From the IMG/VR virus record IMGVR_UViG_3300032087_002038, positions 1 through 30,534 of that record: DNA of 30,534 nt. One strand, given 5' to 3'. The stretch is from a virus. The notes beneath the pieces were generated by a model. That model did not search any database, was not told where the DNA came from, and saw only the letters and a program-made list of their open reading frames with translations. Numbering within the stretch: position 1 is the first letter of the stretch; each line of letters begins with the position of its first letter. The position numbers and the translations under genes were made by a program. Of this stretch, positions 5,658 to 12,715 are shown in pieces.

Positions 5658-6274
5658 AAGATAAAAATAATAGTTTACCAAAAGCAAAAGTAGTTAAAGC
5701 AATAGCTGAGTTTAGGAGAGAGAATTTTATTAAAGCTACTGGTAAAAATCAAATGATTAGAAATAATATTGGTGGTATCAAATATGCTACTTTAAATGAC
5801 CTTTTAAAGGTGCTAGAAGGCACAAATAAATTTGGGATTGAATGGTATCAAAATTTTAATTCCCCTTATCTGATGACCACAATAATGCATTTAGATAGTG
5901 GTGAATTTATTGAAAGTGTGATAGAACTAAAAACTGAAAAAGAAACATATCATTCTTTTGGATCTGCAATCAGCTATTTAAGAAGATATAGCTTAATAAC
6001 TATGTTTGGTTTACAAGATTCTGATGATGATGGTAATATGACTTTAAGAGGTAAATCAGATAAAACCCTTGAAAATAATATTACCTCTAAGAATACTAGT
6101 GATGGTGGTGTATCCTCCTCATCCACCATTACTAGTTTAAAATCTGCACTAGCTGAGTGTAAAACAGTACAAGATGTAAATAAGTATTATCGAGAAAATT
6201 ATAAAGCATTAGGTAAAAATTTATCTGATGAAGAACAAGAGATATTCACAATTAGAAAAGGAGAATTATTATGA
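5645..6274 (+). CDS. ERF-family single-strand annealing protein
   Basis: The 209-aa product contains the ERF core: KYATLNDLLKVLEG (about 46-59) and the signature GSAISYLRRYSLITMFGLQD followed by SDDDGN (about 107-131). ERF proteins anneal complementary single strands during phage recombination and genome circularisation, working with a 5'-3' exonuclease. The start at 5645 (MEVLEDKNNS) is preferred over an ATG at 5603 because GAGGAAG lies just upstream and overlap with the exonuclease gene falls to 13 bp. A Ser/Thr-rich linker (about 147-163) is encoded by a strong DNA hairpin. A C-terminal segment (SLKSALAECKTVQDVNKYYR) follows. It overlaps SSB by 4 bp. Confidence 0.9.
   Translation: MEVLEDKNNSLPKAKVVKAIAEFRRENFIKATGKNQMIRNNIGGIKYATLNDLLKVLEGTNKFGIEWYQNFNSPYLMTTIMHLDSGEFIESVIELKTEKETYHSFGSAISYLRRYSLITMFGLQDSDDDGNMTLRGKSDKTLENNITSKNTSDGGVSSSSTITSLKSALAECKTVQDVNKYYRENYKALGKNLSDEEQEIFTIRKGELL
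6095..6136 (+). other. 14-bp hairpin with CCTCCT loop inside the ERF gene
   Basis: ACTAGTGATGGTGG (6095-6108) pairs with CCACCATTACTAGT (6123-6136), with 13 Watson-Crick pairs and one G-T. The 14-nt loop TGTATCCTCCTCAT exposes CCTCCT, which in RNA is the anti-Shine-Dalgarno sequence. It falls in the low-complexity linker of the ERF protein, where coding constraint is weak, so the DNA or RNA structure may be the selected feature. Confidence 0.7.
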
Positions 6275-6663
6275 ATGTTATATCATTTGATGGAAGGTTA
6301 ACAAAAGACGCTGAATTGAAGCAGTTACAAACTAATACTGTTTGTAATTTTGATGTTGCCTGTAATATTGGATATGGTGATAGAAAAAAAACAATTTATT
6401 TAAGATGTGATCTCTGGAATAAGAGAGCAGAAAGTTTACATTCTTATCTAAAAAAAGGTAATCAAGTTTTTATATCTGGTGAATTATCTACTGAAGAATA
6501 TACTGATAAAAATGGTGATATTAAATCTTCTCTTAAATGTAGAGTAAATGATTTATCTTTTGGTGCTGAAACTAGAAATAATGAAAAAATTCAACCTACT
6601 GAACAAAATAATGAAAAAATTCAACAAGATCCAACTATTGATGATGATGAGATACCTTTTTAA
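6271..6663 (+). CDS. ssb: Single-stranded DNA-binding protein (SSB)
   Basis: The 130-aa protein begins MNVISFDGRLTKDAELK and has an OB-fold (about 1-105) with the usual strand pattern (VCNFDVACNIGYGDRK, YLRCDLWNKRAESL, KKGNQVFISGELSTEEY). A short Asn/Gln linker and the acidic tip DDDEIPF follow. That tip is the hallmark of bacterial-type SSB and recruits replication and recombination partners. It coats single-stranded DNA during phage replication and recombination. The ATG overlaps the ERF stop by 4 bp. The linker contains an internal 10-codon tandem duplication. Confidence 0.93.
   Translation: MNVISFDGRLTKDAELKQLQTNTVCNFDVACNIGYGDRKKTIYLRCDLWNKRAESLHSYLKKGNQVFISGELSTEEYTDKNGDIKSSLKCRVNDLSFGAETRNNEKIQPTEQNNEKIQQDPTIDDDEIPF
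6576..6635 (+). repeat. 30-bp tandem duplication in the SSB linker
   Basis: Two consecutive 30-bp units (6576-6605 and 6606-6635) share their first 20 bases, AAATAATGAAAAAATTCAAC. Both encode Asn-Asn-Glu-Lys-Ile-Gln. The repeat keeps the frame and lengthens the flexible linker between the OB fold and the acidic tip, so it is probably a recent neutral duplication. Confidence 0.8.
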
Positions 6664-6665
6664 CT

Positions 6666-6884
6666 ATGAGTGATTTTGTAAATAGTCCACCACATTATAC
6701 AAAAGGTAAAATAGAAACTATTGAAGCTATTCAATCAGCTTTAGGTGATGGTTTTGAATTTTATCTTCAAGGCAATATTATGAAGTATATTTGGAGATAT
6801 TCACATAAAAACCAATTAGAAGATCTAGAAAAAGCACAATGGTATTTAAGTAAATTGATTGAATTTAAATCTAAAAATAAGTAA
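6666..6884 (+). CDS. DUF3310 protein
   Basis: The 72-aa protein matches the DUF3310 pattern: NSPPHYTKGKIETIEAIQSA near the N-terminus and NIMKYIWRYSHKNQLEDLEK followed by AQWYLSKLIE. The family is common in phages, often near nucleotide metabolism or replication genes, and is sometimes labelled as nucleotide-kinase-related although a biochemical role is not firmly established. It begins 2 bp after the SSB stop in the recombination operon. The length is normal for a stand-alone DUF3310 domain. Confidence 0.88.
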   Translation: MSDFVNSPPHYTKGKIETIEAIQSALGDGFEFYLQGNIMKYIWRYSHKNQLEDLEKAQWYLSKLIEFKSKNK

Positions 6885-6893
6885 TTTAAATGA

Positions 6894-7169
6894 GTGAGCA
6901 AAAAATATAAAAGATGTAATTTGTGTGAAAAACTATTTTTGCCAAATCCAAAACATAAAAAAATTCATAAGATTTGTGAAGATTGTAAAACTATTAGACT
7001 AAGTAGGAATGTTGAAGTTAGTAAAATATATAAAGATCTATCTAAAAATCCACCAATGCCTTCAGAAGATGAAATGTTTTTTGAAGATGATCCAAGAGCA
7101 TTAAAAGATAAAGACCATACTAGATATAAAAATAGAGTTAGTACATTTGTTCCTAGAAAAGATTTATAA
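6894..7169 (+). CDS. Small zinc-ribbon protein
   Basis: The 91-aa product starts at GTG (MSKKYKRCNLCEKLF) and has a CxxC-x19-CxxC zinc ribbon (CNLC at 8-11, CEDC at 31-34 approximately), followed by a basic helix and an acidic tail (SEDEMFFEDDPR). An ATG four bases earlier opens only a six-codon frame, so GTG is the start; no clear ribosome site is present. It is the last gene of the rightward operon and its end overlaps the convergent DUF7768-like gene by 6 bp. Small zinc ribbons of this kind are common in phages and may bind DNA or a polymerase, but the role is unknown. Confidence 0.65.
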   Translation: MSKKYKRCNLCEKLFLPNPKHKKIHKICEDCKTIRLSRNVEVSKIYKDLSKNPPMPSEDEMFFEDDPRALKDKDHTRYKNRVSTFVPRKDL

Positions 7170-7478
7170 TATTGTCCTTTTAAATATTGGTATATTATGT
7201 TTTACAGCTTGTTTAACACCTAACAGCATTCCTTTAGATATACCTAAATCAATGTAAAGAATCATTTGATCAGCAAACTGATACCATTCAAAAGCTTGGG
7301 ACATACCAAGCCATCTTTCTTTTTTATCTTTATCATTTAATACTTGAGTATAGAGTAAATGAGAAGCAAAAGGACATTCATCCCTTTCTAAGCTATCTCT
7401 AAGGCACTTTTTAGCATATTCTATATTCTTCTCTACATCCCCAGAATAAGGACTTTCTAGAATAGTTTTTTTCCTCAT
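7164..7478 (-). CDS. DUF7768-like protein, nucleoside 2-deoxyribosyltransferase-related fold
   Basis: The 104-aa protein has the ordered motifs of a small phage family related to nucleoside 2-deoxyribosyltransferase/DUF4406: LESPYSGDVEKNIEYAKKCL at the start, CPFASHLLYTQVLND, then a Rossmann-like second half MILYIDLGISKGMLLGVKQA. These proteins probably bind nucleotides or nucleotide sugars; the reaction is not established. It is the last gene of the leftward late operon and runs into the convergent zinc-ribbon gene with a 6-bp overlap, leaving no room for an ordinary terminator. Confidence 0.75.
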   Translation of the reverse strand: MRKKTILESPYSGDVEKNIEYAKKCLRDSLERDECPFASHLLYTQVLNDKDKKERWLGMSQAFEWYQFADQMILYIDLGISKGMLLGVKQAVKHNIPIFKRTIL

Positions 7479-7645
7479 TTACTTGCTGAAGTTTGACAAC
7501 AATCCTCTATAATTGTTTTGCACATAATACATTCTAAATGTCCATCAACAGAAACAGTTTGTAATGCAATTTGGCATCTAGGACATAATTTGCAATGGTC
7601 TTTAATCTCTAAAATAGTTTGATCTTTATTTAGATGGTTTTGCAT
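7475..7645 (-). CDS. Small zinc-ribbon protein downstream of holin
   Basis: A 56-aa product starting MQNHLNKDQTILEIKDHCK. Two CxxC knuckles (CPRC and CIMC, separated by 15 residues) plus CKL and DCC suggest a zinc ribbon. The ATG at 7645 overlaps the holin gene by 20 bp; longer versions of the frame would overlap by 80 bp and look like shadow. It overlaps the next gene by 4 bp. No known function. Confidence 0.55.
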   Translation of the reverse strand: MQNHLNKDQTILEIKDHCKLCPRCQIALQTVSVDGHLECIMCKTIIEDCCQTSASK

Positions 7646-8033
7646 TCTCTTGCTCTTTCTTTTTTGCAAAATTGAAACCAAGATTTTTAGCCGCTCTTTC
7701 CCCATACCAAAAGCCTAAAGATAATAAATTTAATTGCCATAACATTTCCATATTGTCATCAGAAACATTCCTAGTAAGAAATCCATAAATAAAAGCACCA
7801 GCTAATAAATAAGTTAAAACTGGTCTTACTGATCCTCTTAATATTTGTATAGTCCAATGGACTTGATCTCCTCTACCTTCATAAGCCACTACAAAATCTC
7901 TAAAAGATGTTTCAGCTTTCTGAACTTCTCTCTCCATCTCTCTTTTAGCCTTTTCTTTAGCTTTAGGATCTGGAATTAAATCTATAACCTTACTTATAGT
8001 TGGTTGTAATATTGGCAATAATGCTTGTAACAT
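7626..8033 (-). CDS. Holin of the 3-TM family (GTA_holin_3TM type)
   Basis: The 135-aa protein has an N-terminal amphipathic/hydrophobic segment (LQALLPILQPTISKVIDLI), a charged helical region typical of the family (KEKAKREMEREVQKAETSFR, then DQVHWTIQILRGSVRP), a membrane helix (VLTYLLAGAFIYGFL, about 72-86), a second hydrophobic helix (LWQLNLLSLGFWYG) and a basic tail. This matches 3-TM holins first noted in gene-transfer-agent release. It should permeabilise the inner membrane to release the endolysin encoded immediately upstream; the two genes abut. Confidence 0.82.
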   Translation of the reverse strand: MLQALLPILQPTISKVIDLIPDPKAKEKAKREMEREVQKAETSFRDFVVAYEGRGDQVHWTIQILRGSVRPVLTYLLAGAFIYGFLTRNVSDDNMEMLWQLNLLSLGFWYGERAAKNLGFNFAKKKEQENAKPSK

Positions 8034-8408
8034 TTAATAACTCCACATATTAGGTCTTGGTGATGGTTCAAATATATCTAGGTGTATAAACCTTCTTTTT
8101 CCACTTTGAGATACTCCTATCCCTGTAAAACCAAGATTAAAAGCTAATTTAACTATCTGATAAGCTTCTGATCCATTACAAGCTATATCGCAAGCTATTC
8201 CCCTAGTATGAACCCCGGGTGCATTCTTTTGTGCTTCTACAGGATGTCTTGGATCTCTAAAACCACTAGTGATCTTTAAAGGTTGTCCATAAGCTGTTCT
8301 TAATGCTTGTAGTTTGTCCATAAAATCTTTTCTCATCTCACATCTTTGTGTGTAAGTACAAGTAAACTCTTTTTCTTCAAAATTTTCATAATCATCCCAA
8401 TTAATCAT
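8034..8408 (-). CDS. Endolysin, peptidase M15 (D,D/L,D-carboxypeptidase-like)
   Basis: The 124-aa enzyme starts at ATG 8408, supported by a perfect AAGGAG seven bases upstream; a longer frame from 8441 lacks a comparable signal. It has the M15 zinc site: His67 and Asp74 in GVHTRGIACDIA, and His109 in RFIHLDI, with the substrate-binding motif ITSGFRDPRHP (46-56). It should cleave peptide cross-links of peptidoglycan to lyse the host. There is no signal peptide, so release depends on the holin encoded just downstream. Confidence 0.88.
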   Translation of the reverse strand: MINWDDYENFEEKEFTCTYTQRCEMRKDFMDKLQALRTAYGQPLKITSGFRDPRHPVEAQKNAPGVHTRGIACDIACNGSEAYQIVKLAFNLGFTGIGVSQSGKRRFIHLDIFEPSPRPNMWSY

Positions 8409-8433
8409 AATATCTCCTTCTTCTGCCAAACCT

Positions 8434-8862
8434 TTATCCACTTTTATTTTCTTTATAAAGATAGGCTAAAAATATAATAAAACCAATAATAGTAATACAT
8501 AAAAATGTAATAGCTATATAATTAATAATTTTTCTTCTTAACTCCCTTTGCTGATAAATTTGTTGTTGTCTTCTTTTCCTAATAGCACCTTCTTCCCGGA
8601 GTAAGTTCTCCCAAGCTTGCATCCCGGACATTCCAACAATATAATTTTTTAGTTGTAACCTATGATCATGTAACTTTTTCTTTGCCGCATAAATCTCTAT
8701 AGCTTCAGCTTCTATAGATTTACTATTCATAATCTTTTTAAATATTGGTGGATTTTGATTTTCCTTCTCTAGATTTGTGAGATCACTACAAGCACCTAAC
8801 CATCTTCCTAAATCTCCAGACATTGATTCAATATCTCTGCCCATAGCAAAACCTTGCTTCAC
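8434..8862 (-). CDS. C-terminally membrane-anchored lysis-region protein; N-terminus probably longer
   Basis: The conservative frame (GTG start) gives 142 aa: GFAMGRDIESMSGDLGRWLG, a long helical charged region (IRKRRQQQIYQQRELRRK) and one C-terminal transmembrane helix (IINYIAITFLCITIIGFIIF). The open frame continues upstream as IDPLTITSVIAVATKSFDLV, which resembles the usual N-terminus of this phage family as I recall it. It begins with ATA at 8919, directly after the upstream TGA and six bases after GGAG. The overlapping ATG at 8923 is out of frame and stops after 15 codons. A rare ATA start or a one-base indel is likely. It may be part of the lysis apparatus; spanin is uncertain. Confidence 0.75.
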   Translation of the reverse strand: MKQGFAMGRDIESMSGDLGRWLGACSDLTNLEKENQNPPIFKKIMNSKSIEAEAIEIYAAKKKLHDHRLQLKNYIVGMSGMQAWENLLREEGAIRKRRQQQIYQQRELRRKIINYIAITFLCITIIGFIIFLAYLYKENKSG

Positions 8863-8919
8863 TAAATCAAAGCTTTTAGTAGCTACTGCTATAACTGAAG
8901 TTATTGTTAATGGATCTAT

Positions 8920-9153
8920 TCATTTCTCCTTATTGGATAATACTCTATCAATCTTATCTTCTAATCTAATAAGAGATTGAACAATTCTATCAATGTCATC
9001 TTTTACATCATCCCTTCTAGCAAACTTTTCTCTAGTATCTGCTAAAACAAGCTGAAGTCTTTTTATTTCACCATACATTTTATTAAATGCCCAACCTACA
9101 GGAACTACAACCAATGTTAAAATTATATTCCAGAATGTCATTCCATCTATCAT
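8920..9153 (-). CDS. Small membrane protein with coiled coil (holin/antiholin-like)
   Basis: The 77-aa product has one N-terminal membrane helix (MTFWNIILTLVVVPVGWAFN) followed by a charged coiled coil (YGEIKRLQLVLADTREKF, then DDIDRIVQSLIRLEDKIDRVL). This type is frequent in lysis blocks of marine phages and could be an inner-membrane spanin-like or accessory holin protein. The first ATG follows the upstream stop directly. An ATG four codons in is possible. Its stop (TGA) sits inside GGAGAAATGA, which also serves the next gene. Confidence 0.65.
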   Translation of the reverse strand: MIDGMTFWNIILTLVVVPVGWAFNKMYGEIKRLQLVLADTREKFARRDDVKDDIDRIVQSLIRLEDKIDRVLSNKEK

Positions 9154-9723
9154 TTAAATCTCATCCGGGAAATTATAAATTGGTGCTTTTCCAGTAGGAT
9201 TACCATCAGAATCTGTAGGCACAACAAACATAGCTTGTAGGTCTGATAATGAACTACAGTTATTAATAGCTGTTTCAATCGTATTACAAGCTGTTCTAAC
9301 TGCATCTCTATAAGTAGATACATCACTATCAATATCAACATTATTCTCAGATTTCCTTACAATTTGCCAATCCCATTTAGATAAAAGTGAATTTGTTGTT
9401 TGTTTTGTTTTCTCTATCCATATTGTTTTAAGACCTTTAGTAACAACTTGGTCTCCATTTTCATCTAAAATTGGATTATCATCTTCATCAACTTCATTTA
9501 CATCTGTTAGGCTTCTTTCAATCAAAGTGCCATCTGCTTGCCTACCCCAATAAAAAGTAGAATCAAATGGTTCTTCACTTGCAGGTGCATCTTCCCATAC
9601 TAAACCAAAGTCTGTTTTATCTTGGTCTGACCAAGCACTTGCCCAATTATAAGGGTGTTTATAAGTGCCATCTGACCAACTCTTTCCCTCTTTTATTGTT
9701 ACTCCATTATGTTTCCAAACCAT
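9154..9723 (-). CDS. Tail fibre assembly/chaperone-like protein
   Basis: The 189-aa protein begins MVWKHNGVTIKEGKSWSDGT, a region seen in proteins encoded after phage fibre genes. It contains an acidic Asp/Asn-rich middle (DEDDNPILDENGDQ) and a C-terminal helical part (SKWDWQIVRKSENNVDIDSD, then YRDAVRTACNTIETAI) resembling tail-fibre chaperone/DUF4376-type domains. It lies directly downstream of the large fibre gene, as fibre chaperones do, and probably helps fold or attach the distal fibre. It could instead be a structural cap. Confidence 0.6.
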   Translation of the reverse strand: MVWKHNGVTIKEGKSWSDGTYKHPYNWASAWSDQDKTDFGLVWEDAPASEEPFDSTFYWGRQADGTLIERSLTDVNEVDEDDNPILDENGDQVVTKGLKTIWIEKTKQTTNSLLSKWDWQIVRKSENNVDIDSDVSTYRDAVRTACNTIETAINNCSSLSDLQAMFVVPTDSDGNPTGKAPIYNFPDEI

Positions 9724-9732
9724 AATTTTCTC

Positions 9733-12087
9733 CTATCTACTATTTCCAAATTTTGCTGTATTTCCATCTCCAAAAGCCATATAGATGTATGTTGAACCAC
9801 TTGCATTTTGTGAAGCATCTGTATTCCTAATTTTAAACCCACTACTAAGCATATCTATTCCATTACCACTTTCAGCATTTGACAAATCTGCATATAAATT
9901 TGCACCAAAAGAACTTGTTGGATTTGCAGGTGACCTTGCAGAATCATTCATGTACCAATTTCCAGTTGAATTAGTCCTTTTCGTCATAATCCAAGCAGGA
10001 CGGAAGCCTAGATGAATGTACGTGCCATCTGTTGAGCCATTGCCAGTGTATTCGCCTGCTTTAAAAAATCCAGAAACCTCACTAAAGCAGTACATAACAT
10101 ACGTTGCTGAACTTGTATTTACTGTGCTATCTGTATTAATTGTAACCACAGTTGAAGTTGGTGCTGTATTATTAAATGAACCACTATTTGTACTAAATGC
10201 TCCAGTATCAAAATAAAGTTGTCCAGTAAAACCATTCTTATGATGACCTACAACCCAATTTCCACTTGCACTTCTTTTTTTAATGATTACAACAGCAGGA
10301 GCGTTTGTTAGTCCGTGTCCAACTGTTCCTAAAGAACCAGTACCAGTATAAGTTACAATACTAAATCCTGCTTCTGTACTTGCTTGTACTGTTGATGTAA
10401 TCGTTCCATCTGTATTACTGCTAGTTGTTCCACCATTAGCAAGCCAGTTCCAAGAAACATAGGTTTGACCATTTTCATTTGTTGCACCACTTGAGCCTAC
10501 TGTAAAACCATCTGAGTCAAAACTTTGATGAATAGTTGTTGCTGTGCTTTCAGCTTGTGTAGAATGAGATACCAAAAATTTACTAGCACCTCTGTTTGAA
10601 TCTAATAAAACGTGACCTGATGTACTGCTTCTTTCTTTAATCCATAACCAATCTGGTTGAAATCCAACACCTGTTATAGCTTGTGTAGTTTGTCCATCTC
10701 CACTATAAAGTCTTGTGTTAAAATAATCACTAGCGTTTTCTGTCTGATTGGGAGAGAGTGTAGTGTCATCTAAGTTTGTTGATGATAATTCATATGTGCT
10801 ATCAACACCAGTAGGTGCTTGTGTCCAATCTTGTTCAGCAAATCTTAGTGTCATTCCTTGAGAAGCATTATCCATAGCAACATATGCAAATATTAATTTA
10901 CTTGTAGAAATTGATGATTGTACTGGAGTTTGTGCTACTCCATTTTTATAGGCTGTCATAGTGCCATTATCAAACAGTATTCCTACTATATCATTTGTAG
11001 TATAAGAAAAACCACCACTACTCGTATAACTTCCTGCTGTGTAATAAGCACCACCTTGTCCATAAGTTGTTAATCTTGAATCTGTTAACATATTTGGGTT
11101 TAAATCACTTGTATCTCCATCAGTTTCTAAAATACCTATAACTATCCAACTTGAAATTGAATCTATTTTAACTTCATAATAAAATTTTTGTGTTCCTCTA
11201 AATGCTATTGTTGATATTTCTGTAGCACCTGCTGAACCACTTATTTTTAGATTTCCCTCAGATAAAGTTGCTGTGCTTTCTTCATATAAAGGATTTAAAG
11301 TAGCAAGGTTGTTTGTAGGTGAATCAGTATACACATCTGTAGAAGCTAATCCACTAGATGTAAAATCATTTGTTGTACCACTTCTGTCAGATGTTTGATA
11401 ATCATAACCAATGTTACTGCTATCTGAAAATGGTAAATAAAATCCGTTTGTACCGAATGTAAAATTTTGGTCGTCAATATTCTTCCCCACCCAAACACCA
11501 TTCTTAAATTCCCCAAAATATGTTTCATCTAAATATTGACCATCTAAATGCACAAACTCAGCAATATATCCATCTAAAAATTGTGTATTACCCCAAGCTT
11601 GAGTTCCTATTGCTTGACTTGTTCCACTTCTATTCATGCCATAATCAAAATTTGTTGGATAAACACTTGTATTAGTTGATACTAATTCGCCATTTACCCA
11701 TATTTTATGTACTGTATTTACAGCATCAACTGCCCAAACAATATGATACCAATTTGTTGTATCACGAAACAACCTACCCTCACTTGTAACATCTCCAATC
11801 CTATTAGTAGGAGCATCATAATAGACATATAATTTATCAGAACTATGAAAATAAAGTGAAGCTATACCATCATTTCCAGAATAACTTGCACCAGACCATA
11901 TATAAGTTAAAATACCAAGTTCGCTTCTTTTTACCCACATACTAGATGTCCACTTTTTTTGATTGCCACTAGCCGTAGGAGTTCTTAATAACTTTGATGT
12001 ACTGCCATCAAATCGTAAAGATTGGTCTATAGTTTCTGGATAAAATCCAGTATCAGTAGCACTTAACCATTTATCAGAACTAAACAT
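9733..12087 (-). CDS. Large tail fibre with LamG, SPRY-like and DUF7483-like domains
   Basis: The 784-aa protein (ATG at 12087 overlapping the upstream TGA as TGATG; the apparent earlier start is a TTG) is a mosaic of binding modules. Residues about 25-200 form a LamG/concanavalin-like lectin domain (QSLRFDGSTSKLLRT, WYHIVWAVDA, VHKIWVNGELV). Residues about 275-420 look like a SPRY/B30.2 sandwich (KFYYEVKIDSISSWIVIGIL, NDIVGILFDN, MTAYKNGV). Residues about 455-785 hold two or more DUF7483-type repeats (GVGFQPDWLWIKER, HGLTNAPAVVIIKKR, HLGFRPAWIMTKR). It is probably the host-surface-binding fibre, and its modular lectin content predicts rapid turnover of host range. Confidence 0.82.
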   Translation of the reverse strand: MFSSDKWLSATDTGFYPETIDQSLRFDGSTSKLLRTPTASGNQKKWTSSMWVKRSELGILTYIWSGASYSGNDGIASLYFHSSDKLYVYYDAPTNRIGDVTSEGRLFRDTTNWYHIVWAVDAVNTVHKIWVNGELVSTNTSVYPTNFDYGMNRSGTSQAIGTQAWGNTQFLDGYIAEFVHLDGQYLDETYFGEFKNGVWVGKNIDDQNFTFGTNGFYLPFSDSSNIGYDYQTSDRSGTTNDFTSSGLASTDVYTDSPTNNLATLNPLYEESTATLSEGNLKISGSAGATEISTIAFRGTQKFYYEVKIDSISSWIVIGILETDGDTSDLNPNMLTDSRLTTYGQGGAYYTAGSYTSSGGFSYTTNDIVGILFDNGTMTAYKNGVAQTPVQSSISTSKLIFAYVAMDNASQGMTLRFAEQDWTQAPTGVDSTYELSSTNLDDTTLSPNQTENASDYFNTRLYSGDGQTTQAITGVGFQPDWLWIKERSSTSGHVLLDSNRGASKFLVSHSTQAESTATTIHQSFDSDGFTVGSSGATNENGQTYVSWNWLANGGTTSSNTDGTITSTVQASTEAGFSIVTYTGTGSLGTVGHGLTNAPAVVIIKKRSASGNWVVGHHKNGFTGQLYFDTGAFSTNSGSFNNTAPTSTVVTINTDSTVNTSSATYVMYCFSEVSGFFKAGEYTGNGSTDGTYIHLGFRPAWIMTKRTNSTGNWYMNDSARSPANPTSSFGANLYADLSNAESGNGIDMLSSGFKIRNTDASQNASGSTYIYMAFGDGNTAKFGNSR

Positions 12088-12704
12088 CAACTAAAAGCCA
12101 ACTGTGGTGTGCCAAGTAAAATAGAATTGTCTGCTTTTATTATATAAGGCACGACATCATAAGCACTATTTGTACTTGATAAAGTTAAACCACTTCCACC
12201 AACAGTTTCATAATCTGTGCCTAGTGATATTGTACCTGCAGAACCACTTGATGGCTGTATAACTATTAAAACCCCAGTTTGCCCTACATTTGAAGCTTCT
12301 GTAGTAGGATTAGCTAAAGTATTAGCACCAGAGCCAAGCGTTAAGATAAAATTCTGGTATGTAAGAAAATCTAGCGTTTTAGTTGTAGATATTGTAGCTG
12401 TTTCTGTTGATGGTATTTGTGCTTTTGTAAAAGTTTGTGTTGCATCTGAAACTATATTGGTTGTTGTATCAGCACTTTGGTCAAAACCCATTATTGTTAT
12501 ATATGCATCATTATCTTCATTTCTGAACTTTAAAAGATTGTTTGTTTGATCATAAAAAAAGCTGTTTGCATAATTATTAGCTGGTGTTGATGTTCCACTT
12601 TGACAAGTATAAATCGCTTCTAAAATTTCATTTAAATCTCCTCTAAAAGCAGGAAATCCTTGATTTGCAACTGACAAATCACCATTTGAACTAACTTGAC
12701 TCAT
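12087..12704 (-). CDS. Tail fibre/tip-associated structural protein
   Basis: The 205-aa protein has a short N-terminal anchor-like segment (NQGFPAFRGDLNEILEAIYT) that recurs in proteins lying between the tip protein and fibre genes of marine phages. A Thr/Ser-rich beta-structured remainder follows (LGSGANTLANPTTEASNVGQ). It resembles a collar or adaptor connecting the tip protein to the large fibre. It starts 11 bp after the tip gene and overlaps the fibre gene. The role is inferred from context. Confidence 0.6.
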   Translation of the reverse strand: MSQVSSNGDLSVANQGFPAFRGDLNEILEAIYTCQSGTSTPANNYANSFFYDQTNNLLKFRNEDNDAYITIMGFDQSADTTTNIVSDATQTFTKAQIPSTETATISTTKTLDFLTYQNFILTLGSGANTLANPTTEASNVGQTGVLIVIQPSSGSAGTISLGTDYETVGGSGLTLSSTNSAYDVVPYIIKADNSILLGTPQLAFS

Positions 12705-12715
12705 ATTTTACCTTT

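Noticed and set aside
9785-12549. Several rightward frames of 66-110 codons opposite the fibre genes
   Set aside because: They arise from Thr/Ser/Gly-rich codons on the opposite strand, have no ribosome sites and show no recognisable domains.
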